64,000 bases of DNA, from positions 46,283,210-46,347,209 of the forward strand of contig CM038047.1 of the NCBI GenBank assembly GCA_021397845.1, read 5' to 3'. Both the position numbers and the translations under genes were made by a program. The DNA comes from Areca catechu. Taxonomy: Eukaryota; Streptophyta; Magnoliopsida; Arecales; Arecaceae. Position 1 is the first letter of the stretch; every line of letters begins with the position of its first letter. The notes under the pieces were generated by a model. The model was not told the DNA's origin and did not search any database. It saw only the letters and a list, made by a program, of their open reading frames with translations. Shown piece after piece: positions 23,171 to 34,074 of this stretch.

Positions 23171-24634
23171 TCAAATTACCTGTTGACTAAAGGTGGTGAC
23201 ATGAAGGTTTGAATGGTGATCTATGAGTGTCAACTGGTCATCCTTACGAAAGGAAAAGTTTGCTACTCTCAGGAATGGATCAAGAGATGGTTCGGGAAGT
23301 AGCCTAGGACATGTGATTGCAATAGTTAAGATTTGTTCTCTAAGCAAATAATGATCCACTTTCCCAAGAACTGGATTAGAGAATGATTCATGGGAGGGCC
23401 TATGGATGATGACCTCAAGACTTGAAATTTGACCTATGGGTGCGGAAAGGTATACTCTATAGAAGGGTAGGTCAGTCATGCGAAGGAAGGGGTCTGGGGC
23501 CATAAGGAGGACTTCTACAGGACTGGGTGAATCAATCCGCTCAAGACAAGGATGTTCAACTGAGATTACGGGAGAGACCTTAGTGGCTAGGCATGGGACA
23601 AGGTCCAATTGTAAGAGGCTTGATTCAGTCATCCTAAGGAGAGGATCTACCATAGGGTGGGCAAACTTAAATAGTTCAGTGCAAAGATCTTCAATTGGTA
23701 CTTGGGGAATGACTGTCATTAGAGGGTACGAACTGATAGCTCGGGCTAACACTATGAGTTCTTCCTGGGGGTATTTGACTAAAGGAACCTGATTCTCACA
23801 AATCTCTTGAATTTCTGAACTAGGTCCTACCACTTGGTTGCTCTCCAAGGTCTCCTCAGGTAAGGAACCAATAGTATCGATGTCACATTCTTCAAGTTCT
23901 TCCCCCTCATATTCATCAACTAGACTCAAGCCATCATCATATACTTCCTTGATGCCATCTTTAATGGGTTTCGGGTCAGTGGTAATCGGGTCAACTGATT
24001 CTGGGCTTGTCATACCTAACCTTTCTTCCTCATTGGTAGGCTTGGGTTCTCCCTCATTAATGTCATCCTTAGGATTCTTACCACTTAGCTGTGCACAAGC
24101 CAGTCCTATGCATGGGCACTGACTAGATTTATGGCCTCTTTCTCCACAAAACCAACATTCTTGCGATATAGGAACCTGGGTCACACTGGGTTTCAAGCTA
24201 GTAGAGACCTTACTTGGGCATGGGTGTGGATCTAAATGGTTTGATCTAGAGGACTTGGGTTGTTGAGTGACTGGTCTAGAATATTGTAAGGACCTCTCAT
24301 AGACACGATCCACACTATAGATATCATGGTTAGGCTTCCTAAGGTTATGCTCGGGATCATGGTATAGGGTCCTCCTAGGCTCCTGGCATGGATGAGGTTG
24401 GGACCTATTAAATTTTGGATCAGGGGTCCAATTTTGATGTCTACGTTTCTCAAGTACTTGGACTCGATCCCTAAGCTGGGTAAAATTCTCATGGACTTGT
24501 TCTTTACACTGGGTAATAGTAGCAGTCATATCCTGACTCAATTTGTTCATACTTTCAGTAAGAGCTCTAACCATGGCCTCTAAATCATGTTGGGTTTGAC
24601 CAGGTTGGTAGGGCACTCCATTCTGGGTAGACAT
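23171..24634 (-). CDS. gag-like protein of element E (intact frame)
   Basis: The frame extends upstream to 24652, but the Met at 24634 (start MSTQNGV) fits a gag start better. The N-terminal 70 residues are predicted helical/coiled coil (LEAMVRALTESMNKL ... LRDRVQVLEK). A CCHC zinc knuckle with proper spacing stands at about residues 160-173 of this start (CWFCGERGHKSSQC). The capsid-type domain normally placed before the knuckle is missing or replaced by a Pro/His-rich stretch. After the knuckle comes an acidic region, then about 190 residues with a recurring D-P-[LF]-L-R-[MV] motif (three times). No protease site. The frame of 487 codons has no stop, in keeping with the youth of the element, but its product is not a standard gag. 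Confidence 0.6.
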   Translation of the reverse strand: MSTQNGVPYQPGQTQHDLEAMVRALTESMNKLSQDMTATITQCKEQVHENFTQLRDRVQVLEKRRHQNWTPDPKFNRSQPHPCQEPRRTLYHDPEHNLRKPNHDIYSVDRVYERSLQYSRPVTQQPKSSRSNHLDPHPCPSKVSTSLKPSVTQVPISQECWFCGERGHKSSQCPCIGLACAQLSGKNPKDDINEGEPKPTNEEERLGMTSPESVDPITTDPKPIKDGIKEVYDDGLSLVDEYEGEELEECDIDTIGSLPEETLESNQVVGPSSEIQEICENQVPLVKYPQEELIVLARAISSYPLMTVIPQVPIEDLCTELFKFAHPMVDPLLRMTESSLLQLDLVPCLATKVSPVISVEHPCLERIDSPSPVEVLLMAPDPFLRMTDLPFYRVYLSAPIGQISSLEVIIHRPSHESFSNPVLGKVDHYLLREQILTIAITCPRLLPEPSLDPFLRVANFSFRKDDQLTLIDHHSNLHVTTFSQQVI

Positions 24635-24652
24635 GATGATGCAAGCAAACAC

Positions 24653-25525
24653 ACAAAATGAGACTCAACTGAAACGACTACGGGCTAACTAGACCTATAG
24701 CCCAAACTAGATACCCAATCAGAGTGGCAAGCTAGCCTGTAGTAACTCAGGACTCAGCCAGGCAGGTGTAAGGGGAGTGTTAGGTCCCTAGATGCCAATC
24801 CTAGACACCAATCAGAGATTGGCCAGGTAGGCGGACCAGCACACAAGCCCTTCGGGATAGAATCCCTGAACCACCGTTCTAGACACTGAGTACAAAGCAC
24901 ACACAGAGTACCCAGACAAACTGACTCAACACTAGCCTTGACCCGACTTGTTGATGTCCCTAGCCCACTAGGGCAAATTAGGTCTAATTAATTTTAAGAT
25001 TAAAGGCTTAGGTTCGAATGAGTGGGTGGTGATTTTGGGCTAAGGAGAGGTTATCAACTCCTCCCCTTATCTTAGATGCTCAAATGCCCTTAAGATAAAT
25101 TAAGAGATGATCACTCAAAATTAATTGAATTGCAGAAATACAAAAAATAGAGTTGCAGTAATTTAACTCTCAGAAATTTTACGGAAACCAATAAATCACA
25201 GGAAAATTATGTGAAATAGCCTCAATTATACTGGTTCCAGCAAAACAAAAATCACATAATTCGGAGTTAACTGCAATGAGAAACAATTCCTACAACAGGG
25301 AAGTTACGGACTGAAAACAGAGTACTTCCCCGTTTACAATTCCTGCTACGAAGTTGTAACCTAACGGATCCCCTACACGCCCTAGGAACACCCCGTGGAA
25401 TGGGAAGAGGAGGTTTGCACCTCGCTTCGTTCCTAGGACCGGACGTCCTGGGGAGTCTACTTCGAGCAGACAAAGTAAAAAGAGAGAGACTCAAACAAGC
25501 AATCAAAACAGAAACCCTAGACAGG
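24653..25525 (-). other. leader of element E
   Basis: Untranslated region between gag and primer-binding sites. Small frames only (100 codons at 25267-25569, not recognised and overlapping the primer-site repeat). Confidence 0.5.
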
Positions 25526-25604
25526 GCTCTGATACCAAAATTGATGCAGAGCGAAAGCTCTGATACCAAAATTGATGCAGAACGGAAGCTCTGATACCAA
25601 AATT
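25526..25604 (-). promoter_or_regulatory. triplicated primer-binding-site unit of element E
   Basis: The initiator-Met tRNA primer site (tggtatcagagc on the minus strand; gctctgatacca on plus) occurs at 25526-25537, 25557-25568 and 25588-25599, exactly 31 bp apart, within a repeated unit that ends attgatgcagaNcg. The LTR boundary (25573, from the target duplication and the other LTR) falls between the second and third sites. The third site therefore belongs to the LTR and is also present in the other LTR at 20362-20373. Confidence 0.88.
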
Positions 25605-27262
25605 GATGCAGAACGAAAGAGGAGATGATGCGATGCGGAAGTAAATTAAAATTAATGTATTTTTTTTTTTTAATATATTTTCAGAAGTCGACTTTGACTC
25701 AAAGAAAAGATAAACTAATGTTAAAAGAAACTAAGAAATGACAGAGAGCACAATTAAAAGGAGTGGATTATCAGAGTAACTCAAAAGTATGATCGCTGGG
25801 GATTGAGAAACCCCCAGATCTAGGGTTTGCTCTGAGTTTCAACGAAACAGACAAAGTGAGAAGGGAAGGTTCTTGTTACCTAGCAGTGATATCTCTCGTT
25901 GCTTCAATTGGAGGACACTCTCGAGCAGATTGTAGGATCCTTGGAGACGGGGTATCTTCGCAATGGATCCTCGGATTGTAGTCCTATGGCAAGGTTGGCC
26001 TCCTTCTCGAACTCAGGATCTGAAAGAAGAAGAACAAAAGAAGAACCAGAAACTCAAAGAAAGACACTGACCTGAGGACTTAATGAAGATTGTTGGATGT
26101 AGAAGTTCCGGAGATCTTGATACTGATCTGACTCTCATTTGAACTGGCTCTGTAGTTGAAACAGTTGATCTGAACCTGGATGCTGGTGACCGGCTTCGAT
26201 GTGGAAGAGAGGGGCCGTGGGATGAAGATAGAAAATTAGGGTTTGGTGGTGGTGGAGTAGAGATGGGTGGACTAAGCTAGGGTTTTGGGGTTGGAGATCT
26301 CACACCTCCTCAAGTTCCTAGGGAACCCGGATTTACTCCCTCATGGAGCTTAACACCTGAATACAAGTGCGGAAGAGAGAAACACAAAGTTGCTCACAAA
26401 GAAATTGATTTCATTCATCATTTTAATTCAAGAGTTACATAGAGTTGAATATATAGACATAACAAAGAAATAAAATTTTATACATTTCCCATGTGGGACT
26501 AATAGGACTAACCCACACTTTAGGCATCAAATTCTCTTCCCAAGACTCCTTCCATGAGTGGGCAACCCAAAAACTCCAAGAAAACTTGAAAATCAGCTCC
26601 AAATGGCAGGTTATGAGGGTGTCTCCTAGTATCTCTCCATGAATCAAGGATTTTTCCTTCATGGTTTGGCTCATTTGGACACCTCCTAGTCTTGCTCCAC
26701 AAGTTTAGGCTTCTTCCTTTCATGGCTTTGGCACTTTTGGAGACTTTTGGGTGCCTCCTTGATTTTCTCCCCAAGACATGCTCTCTTCCCTTTTATAACT
26801 TGGAATTTTTATGGAACATTATGGGGCACCTCCTTGATCCTCTCTTCAAGAAAAATTCTTGCCATCCTGGCTTGGGTTTATCTGGAAAGAAGTTGTCTCC
26901 TCCTTGGATTGAGGTATCTTGATGGATTTCTCCCCCAAGTGGTGCAAGAAGAAAGAACCTGCTTACTTGAGGCGTGGGGACCAAGGTACACTGGATGGAG
27001 ATGTGGCAGGGAGTGTGGCACCCACTTGTAGCTGGAAAATGTGGTGCCCTATGGCAAAGGGAATGACACCTACCTGGGCCTTGGACTTGGACCGAGTCAA
27101 CATGATCCAACAAAAATTAAAATGACAAAATTATAGACTCAAAATTGAGTTGATCAGGTCAACCCTTATTACAAAACCAGAAAACCCTAATTCTTCGGGC
27201 AAGGTCAATCAGAGATCCAGATGGAGTCCTAAAGTCTTCTTCTGAGTATGGTGCCCGCACCA
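25573..27262 (-). repeat. 5' LTR of element E
   Basis: Partner of 20347-22035 (see there). Plus-strand ends TGATG and GCACCA, followed by the target duplication gatgg. In the reading direction of E it carries U3, R and U5 and would drive transcription towards the left. Confidence 0.92.
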
Positions 27263-27535
27263 GATGGTGGTAGTAAAGAAAGCCTGTGAGACCAAAGAGT
27301 TTCTTTGAGAGTTAAGAAATTTATGAGGGATTTAGGACTTCTTTTTGAGAGAAATTATATGAGATTAAGAGTGCAAATTATTATCCAAGTAATTTTTTTT
27401 CTTATAGCTAAGTCTTGCATGTCCTATCAAATTATGTCTTTTATTCTATTTTCTCTTCTTCTTTCTCTTGCAGTATCAACAATGATATCGTAATCTTAGA
27501 TATGGAGATTTGTATTCCATACGAAAAAATTTTCA

Positions 27536-27618
27536 AAAAGTGATATCAGTACAAGTGGTACCACGTCACTTATGTGATGTATATATAGATTATATAGGCT
27601 CTCTGTATACATGCTTAC
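27536..27618 (+). other. primer-site and leader stub of element A, then old flank of C
   Basis: gtgatatcagtacaagtggtaccac (27539-27563) matches the leader after the left LTR of A (gtggtatcagttcagacggtaccac, 6992-7016). The remaining bases up to the target duplication cttac (27614-27618) are the flank into which element C inserted. Confidence 0.65.
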
Positions 27619-29221
27619 TGTTGTCCAGTAAGCATCCCAAGAGGGGAGGTGAATTGGATCTCTAAAAATTAGAAATTACTTTACTTGATGCAATGCAATC
27701 CAATTCAATAATTCATTATGCAAGGTACTATTAATTCAAATGTAATGCTCTTAAATAAAAGTATAGCGAAAATAAAGAGCAATGAAAGAAAAGCAAGTAG
27801 AGAGATCAATCAAGCACAAAGACCAAGAAATATAGTGGTTCGGTGCTATCCAATGCACCTACATCCACTCCCCAAGATCCCCTTGGGAATTCACTATAAT
27901 CACACCCGATTACAGTTACTTAGTTTTGCGGGCTCACTAATCAAAAACTCAACTTGTTTTCACAAGGCCAACAAGTCAAAATCTCACTTGGTTTTACGGC
28001 TAACCAAGAACCTAATTGGTTTTCAAATACTAACCAATAACCTCCCTTGAATTTCTGGGCTAACCAAGAATCTAAGTGATTTTGCGGGCTAACCACCAAC
28101 CTAATTGGTTTTCAAAGGCTCACCAATAATCTCACTTGATTTTACAATAAGCTAACCAAGAACCCTTACAACAAATAAAGTTTAGAAGTAATGAAATAAA
28201 GTAAACTTTCTAAAACAAAGCGGGTATCTCTTTGAAGTTCGATGTAGAAGTGCTTTGAACTTGTTGAAGCCTCTTGAATGCTCAAGAATGGTTGATCTTT
28301 AATGCTCTTCAAGGATCTTGAATGCTTGGAGGCTTGCTTTTGTTTGAGAATAGTTGAATCTTCAAAGAATAGAAGTTAAAGCTCTCTTTTCTTCTCTATT
28401 CTCAAAACTCTTTAATGGTCATCAATAATATTGCTTTTGATTTTATTTGGAGCATATAAATACTTTCCCAATATCTCAAATCTCGTTTCTAGCCGTTAGA
28501 CTTGAAAAACTAGCCGTTGGAGGGCAAAATGGACAAGTTCTGTGCTTGAAAAACTAGTCGTTACTGTTGTCAGAACTTCATGTGTCGACACTTCAGACTA
28601 TGAGTCGACACATAAGGTCGACACTTGAACTTCTTGAGTCGACACCCAATTTAAATATCTCCAATCTGATTCTTTGAAAATCTCAAATGTGTCGACACTT
28701 ACTCAGTTGAGTCGACACCTTGCTTCCATGTATCGACACTTTAGTTGTTCTTCATTTTCTGCAAGTTCTATGGCTTGAAAATCTCAGATGATGTGTTGAT
28801 CCATGTATCGAAACTTTAGGTCCATGTATTGACACTTTAGGTCCATGTATTGACACTTCAGCCATGCCAATTGAAATATCATTGCATACCGGCTTGAGTC
28901 GATACTTCACTTTCATGTATCGACACTTGGTGTCATGTGTCGACACTTTGAGTTGACACCTCTTTGAAAACTTCACAGAAAAGGCTGAACTTGAGCTGAA
29001 ACATATTTTCACTTTAACTTAACCATCCAATCAAGCAATTCTTGAGTTTCCAAGTCCTCTTTGAGTAATCCTTTTCATTCAAACTTGAATTCTTCAAACA
29101 AATAAGCTTCTTCAAATTTGTGAGCACATTTTTCAACAAAAAACATACTTCAAAGAAATCATTAGTCCTCAACTTATACTAACCATTTTGCTTATCATCA
29201 AAATCAATAACGGAGTCAACA
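27619..29221 (-). repeat. 3' LTR of Sirevirus C
   Basis: 1,603 bp, plus-strand ends TGTTGTCC and GAGTCAACA. The joined pieces of the other LTR (37399-37845, 39159-39512, 50155-50919) add to about 1,566 bp. The stretch 28580-28960 is packed with the palindrome gtgtcgacac and variants. Confidence 0.9.
28585..28960. repeat. gtgtcgacac palindrome cluster in the LTR of C
   Basis: About a dozen copies of gtcgaca(c) or one-base variants, usually in the phrases catgtgtcgacacttt and gagtcgacac. gtgtcgacac is a perfect 10-bp palindrome. The partner cluster in the other LTR lies at 50320-50670. Sirevirus LTRs are known to carry arrays of short palindromic motifs in U3/R. Confidence 0.85.
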
Positions 29222-29238
29222 ATCTTCCTCTTTTTGAT
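29222..29238 (-). promoter_or_regulatory. polypurine tract of Sirevirus C (LTR-adjacent)
   Basis: On the minus strand aaaaagaggaagat stands directly before the 3' LTR. A second tract of the same kind (aaaaagagggagttg, 29731-29745) lies about 500 bp upstream. Confidence 0.75.
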
Positions 29239-30070
29239 GATGACAAAATCCTTAAGTATAAATTGCTTAAAAAGCTTTTGAAATAATTCATCAAAGTGCA
29301 TAGAATTAGATGCATTGAGTGTATCAATGTAATTTGTAATATTAATATAATATTACAGAACAAAAATAATGTCAAGATTAATAGTGTCAGAGCTTGTTAT
29401 GATGATTGAGAGTATCAGAGTTTTGGGATATATTTAAGACATAGAAATCAAGTATCATGATACTCTACAAGAAAATTTCAGCAATGAATAAAGCTCTCCC
29501 TGAATTGATGATCCATAAAATAGTTTGTAGATATCTTTTCAAATAATTAAAGATGGGTTTTAAGATAAAATTCACTTTAAAAAGATTTTCAATGAAAACA
29601 AGGTATAGCTCGCCCTTTCTTAAGGAATTTGTAAACATTTTTCAATTCAAGTTTTCAAAATAATTTTCAAATTTTGTTTACCCCTTGCATATCATAAATA
29701 TAAATCATATTTATACTTAAATCTTACATACAACTCCCTCTTTTTGTTGTCATTAAAAGGGTAGGAAGATAAATAGACTGAATAGTCAAGATATTGCATT
29801 GAATTGCCACTACTCTCTTAAAAATATATTGCATTGAATTCAAAAGTTCATTCATTCCCATCAAAGAGTGAAGACAATAAAGAACTAAGAACAATTGAAG
29901 ATATTTCATTCATTTCCATCAAAGGCACAAAGATAAAGAACAACATAGTTTTTCATTTATAGTTAGAACTTGTACAATAGTAAGATATATAAAGGATACA
30001 TAAGAGTGAACAACAAAGACAAAAATACATAAAAGTATAAAATCAAACTATCTAAAAATACATAAGTGTC
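29239..30070 (-). other. 3' untranslated region of Sirevirus C
   Basis: About 830 bp between env-like ORF and 3' LTR. AT-rich, no frame of note. Holds the second polypurine tract at 29731-29745. Confidence 0.55.
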
Positions 30071-32043
30071 CTAATCCTCATCCAGATCATCAGTATCATT
30101 AGAAGACGAACCGATCTCAATCGATCCTGTATCAATAGAAGATCGAGCTCGTGGCCACATCGATCTGAGATATCTAAGACGGGTCCTGGTCGGCTGTGGA
30201 ATGGTACGATGACCACGTCCTCTGCGATGAGCATATATCCGACCTCTGGCTGGAGCAGTAGAGATAGAAGCAATGTCCTCCGCAGGAATGGAACTGATCG
30301 GATCGACAGTCTCTGCGACTGTCGAAAGAGGTGTGCGATCAAAGGAAGGACCTGAGTCAAGATACTGAAAGCCAGGTGTATAAAATCCAAACTCTCGGAT
30401 AAGAGAGGATGTGTGAATAGTGGGAGTATCAACAATCGGTGTGAAAAAGATAGGGATATCAATAATAGGTGTATCGACAATAGGAGTATCAACAATAGGC
30501 GAATGTACAACAGGAATATCAATAACCGGGGAATCAATAATAGGTGTATGTATAACATGAGTATCAATAATTGGAAAATCAATAACATGTGTCAGAATAG
30601 GAATGTGAACAGGAATGCGATCATCCGATTTAGGAGAGGATGGAACTGGAGTCTGGGTAGGTGAACTAGAAGGGTCAAGAACAGGACTCCTGGGCAAGTC
30701 TGCCATCACCTCCGCTACTGGCTCTGTAGTAAGATCTGGAAAATCGAATCCACCAGAGTCAATCACCTCATCATCTCCATCATCACCATCTCTATCAACA
30801 TCTCCAACAATATCATCAACAACATCATCAACAGGTGCAGGGATAGGTGGAGCAGTATCAGCAACCGAAGCACTCGCTGAAGGTATGGACAGTGCAGTCA
30901 ATATAACTGAGATGCCATCACTAAGTCCAATATGGCTTTCTCTGGTCTTAGTGATGAAATAGTCAAGACGCTGTCTCATGATAAAAATGTCGATCTCAAT
31001 GCATCTGACTTTGTCCAATATGCTATCAGAAACATCTTGAGTCTCCATCTGAGCTGGTTGAGGCTGTACTGAAGTAGTAGGATCAGACTGAGATGCAATA
31101 GCTGGCTGTGCTGCGGTCTCAGGCTGACTCTCACTAGGTCCTGCCTCGTCGAAGAGGATGTGCTCCTCCTCTGCTGCATCATCGTCATCAGCTCTATCCT
31201 CGACCTGACCAGAATCCTGCGGGTTCACTGGCCTTGGAATAGATGATAGCCATCTGGTGTAATGACTTGATGTCATACACATCAGTATGAAGTAGTGTGT
31301 AGTAAGACTTGTCCTCAAAGCTGACACCATACTCTCTGAATAAAACTATCAGTCCCATCCCATATGGTAGGCAGAGTCACTGGCTTGTCGATGCCTCCAT
31401 CATCTGGTGAACCATAAGCACTGGAAGGCAGATGGGCGTACACTGAACCAATGAGACCATCACTAGCAACTCCCGCTCAGTGATGTAATCGAAGCATCCG
31501 GTCTTCGGTAGAAGTATCCGGGCGACAATATGATACAACAGTCTCATCTCTGCAGATAATCGGGATGCTGATATGGTGGCTCCCTCAGACAGTACATCAG
31601 ACTCAAAGATGCACTAAAGTCCACTGACTCTGTCCATCAGGCTATCCACCACAGATTCAGTCATCGGAATGTCCCATACTCTGCTCAGAATCTCTGATGA
31701 AACAGGGATATCCCGGCCTCTCACCTGCGCTAACCATCCATCGATCCACGGGCGAGTGATCCATAAAACTCTCACATAAGCCCAGGATAATACCATTCTC
31801 TGAGTAAGAAAAATGAAGTCAGACCAGCTTGTAAAACCATTATCCGATCCTAAAGTGCTGTTGGTCGATAAAAGTAAAGTCCACTTGTCATCCTCCAATG
31901 ACGGTATTCGAGCTCATCTGGCTAGAAGGTACAAAAAGTGGTCGTGCGTGCGGATCAAGAGCTCTAGCCTCATGTCTAGCCTTCGTCCCTTCTTCCTGAT
32001 TTAACTGACGAGGTTAATGGACAACTTGCTTGCGAGGTCCCAT
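30071..32043 (-). pseudogene. env-like ORF of Sirevirus C (broken N-terminal half, open C-terminal half)
   Basis: A start at 32043 (MGPRKQ) matches the MAPRK start of the partner in element D. The first half has stops and frame shifts but keeps the order of that partner: WAYVRVLWITRPWI, DGWLAQVRGRDIPVSSEIL, EMRLLYHIVARILLPKTG, LPYGMGLIVLFREY. This resembles the 'putative plant transposon protein' domain (Pfam PF20167-type, from memory). The second half (30071-31330) is an unbroken 419-codon frame: acidic, Ser/Pro-rich, with about 70 residues of a hexapeptide-like repeat of the form [IV]-[IV]-D-[TSI]-P and a basic Arg-rich segment near the end. The function of such ORFs is unknown. No clear signal peptide or membrane segment is visible. 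Confidence 0.7.
30413..30610 (-). repeat. 18-bp-period minisatellite in the env-like ORF of C
   Basis: On the plus strand units such as ataggNgtatcaacaataggN recur about ten times with an 18-bp step, encoding the [IV]-[IV]-D-x-P hexapeptides on the minus strand. The step is a multiple of three, so the frame is kept through copy changes. Confidence 0.8.
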
Positions 32044-32289
32044 TACTTGGATTAAAGATTTGGGCAAGGTTTGGGTAGAAACCTAGGGTTTCTAAGGCTT
32101 GAAATCCAAATGCGAGGAGAAATCCAACGAAATTCAAACTACCAGATATCCAAATCAAGGAAAAAATGGGTATAAAGCACGAAATAGTGGGAAGAACTAT
32201 GAGAGTACCTTGAAATTTGTGTTGGCTCGAAGGAGAGAAAGAAATGGAAAGAAAAACCATTCAGAAACCCTTTATTCTCAGTCCACTGT

Positions 32290-32365
32290 CGTTCAAGTGT
32301 CGACTCACAAATGTGTCGACACATTCAGGTGTCGACACATCAATGTATCGACACATCGACTTAAA
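32290..32365. promoter_or_regulatory. LTR-type palindromes upstream of the env-like ORF of C
   Basis: gtgtcgactca, atgtgtcgacacatt, gtgtcgacacat and atgtatcgacacat stand within 76 bp, between the end of RNase H (about 32518) and the env-like start (32043). The same motif fills the U3/R of the LTRs of C. Confidence 0.75.
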
Positions 32366-32518
32366 AACCGAAAATTGAGAGTTCCAAGGGCAGATCAAAA
32401 TTACTGGAAATATGATTAAATTCAATGAAAACCAATAATGATTGAGTAAGATTGATCATAATTATGGGCAAATTGATCTAATTTGAGTCAAATATAGAAA
32501 AAATTTAATCAAAAGGAT

Positions 32519-34074
32519 TAATGATCTCGAGCTCTCTTCTAATCATACAAAATCGATCTTCCATAAGAGGTTTAGTCAAAATATCAGCTAATTGAAACTC
32601 AGTACTAATAAATTCAAACATAACATCATTATTTTCTACATGATCTTTAATAAAATGATATCTAATTTCAATGTGTTTACTCCTAAAATGTTAAACAGAA
32701 TTTTTAGTCAAGTAAATAGCACTAGTATTATCACATTTAATAGGTATACTAGCCAACTTGATTCCAAAATCTTCAAATTATTGCTTAATCCACAAGATTT
32801 GAGCACATCAACTTCCTGCTGCAATATACTCAACCTCAGCTATGGATAGTGCAACTGAAATTTGTTTCTTGCTAAACCAGGAGATTAAGTTAACTCCAAG
32901 AAATTAATAAGTACCACTAGTACTCTTTCTATCCAATTTGCAACCAGCAAAATCCGCTCAGAATATCCAATCAATTCAGTAGATGAATTTCTAGAATACC
33001 ATAAACCAATATTAATAGTACTAGATAGATATCTAATAATGTGCTTAATAGCCAAAAGATGTGATTCTTTAGGTTCAGACTGATCTAGCACACATGCATA
33101 TACTGAACATTATATCTGGTCTACTAGTAGTTAGATACAGTAAAGAGCCAATCATACCTCTGTATAACTTTTGATCTACTGATTTAACATGTTCATCTTT
33201 ATCAAGTCTACAAGAGGGGCTCATAGGCAAACCTATTACTTTAGTAGTCTCCATCCCAAACTTTTGGATAATTTCTCTTGTATACTTAGCTTGGTTGATG
33301 AAGATACCATCTGTAGTTTGCTTGATCTGGAGTCCGAGAAAGAAATTGAATTCTCTCATCATGCTCATCTCGAACTCATCCTGCATTAGCTTAGCAAACT
33401 CTTGACAAAGAATTTCATTAGTAGTACTGAAAATGATATCATCAACATATATTTGTACTACTAATAAATCATTATCTTTCTTTTTCAAAAATAGTGTTTT
33501 ATCAACATTTCCTCTAGAAAACTCATTTTTAATCAGAAATTTGCTGAGTCTTTCATACCATGCTCGAGATGCTTGCTTTAATCCATAAAGTGCTTTGTGT
33601 AATTTAAAAATATGATCAGGATGTGCATGATTTTCAAATCCAGGTGGTTGTTCAACAAAAACCTTTTCGATTATAAAACTATTTAAAAAAGCACTCTTAA
33701 CATCCATTTGAAATAGTTTAAAATTCATAAAATAAGCAAATGCTAATAGAAGTCTAATTACTACAAGTCTAGCAACAGGAGCAAAAGTTTCATCAAAATC
33801 AATCCCTTCCTTCTGATTGTAGCCTTTAGCAACTAGCCTAGCTTTATTCCTAATAACAATTCCATTTTCATCTAATTTATTCCTAAATATACATTTAGTG
33901 CCAATAATAGAAACATTAGATGGTATTTCTATTAATGTCCAAACATTATTTCTATCAAACTGAATTAGTTCTTCTTGCATGGCATTAATCCAGTTAGGAT
34001 CTTTTTCAGCTTCTTCATAATATTTAGACTCTACTTGTGATACAAAAGTTATATAATCACATTCATTTCTAATT
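32519..34074 (-). pseudogene. reverse transcriptase / RNase H of Sirevirus C
   Basis: 33075-33980 is a 301-codon open stretch of copia reverse transcriptase: NNVWTLIEIP, KARLVAKGYNQ, MDVKSAFLN, YGLKQASRAWYERL, and the catalytic YVDDIIF at about residues 182-188, then GSLLYLTTSRPDIMFS. The RNase H part (32519-33074) is broken by about ten stops; its end RSKHIEIRYHFIKDH ... ADILTKPL is recognisable. The enzyme would copy the RNA into DNA and remove the RNA strand in the particle. The reverse transcriptase domain itself looks nearly complete, but it is separated from gag and integrase by frame changes. Confidence 0.88.

Larger units (their letters stand above)
20347..27262 (-). mobile_element. 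non-autonomous Ty3/gypsy chromovirus E (young, internally deleted)
   Basis: Two LTRs of 1,689 and 1,690 bp flank 3.5 kb of internal sequence. A perfect target duplication gatgg lies at 20342-20346 and 27263-27267. On the minus strand the order is 5' LTR (25573-27262), primer-binding sites, leader, a 493-codon gag-like frame, a piece of integrase with chromodomain, and 3' LTR. Protease, reverse transcriptase and RNase H are absent, so movement would need helper proteins. Confidence 0.9.
19761..27535 (+). repeat. right LTR of element A, split by element E
   Basis: 19761-20346 matches the first part of 5709-6986 and 27263-27535 matches the last part (gagagttaag, tgagggattta, gaNNgNNattatatgaNatt, gcaatatNaacaNNgatatc). 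Between them lies the intact insertion E. Unlike a normal 3' LTR it is followed by primer-binding-site and leader sequence again (27536-27560). Confidence 0.8.

Noticed and set aside
23478..24122. Plus-strand frames of 104 and 94 codons
   Set aside because: Shadows of the minus-strand 493-codon gag-like frame.
28585..28960. CRISPR-like array (short palindromic repeats with spacers)
   Set aside because: Repeats are 7-10 bp, unevenly spaced, in a plant LTR and duplicated in the partner LTR. No cas genes and wrong type of organism.
30615..30962. 115-codon Ser-rich plus frame
   Set aside because: Shadow of the env-like ORF on the minus strand; low complexity.
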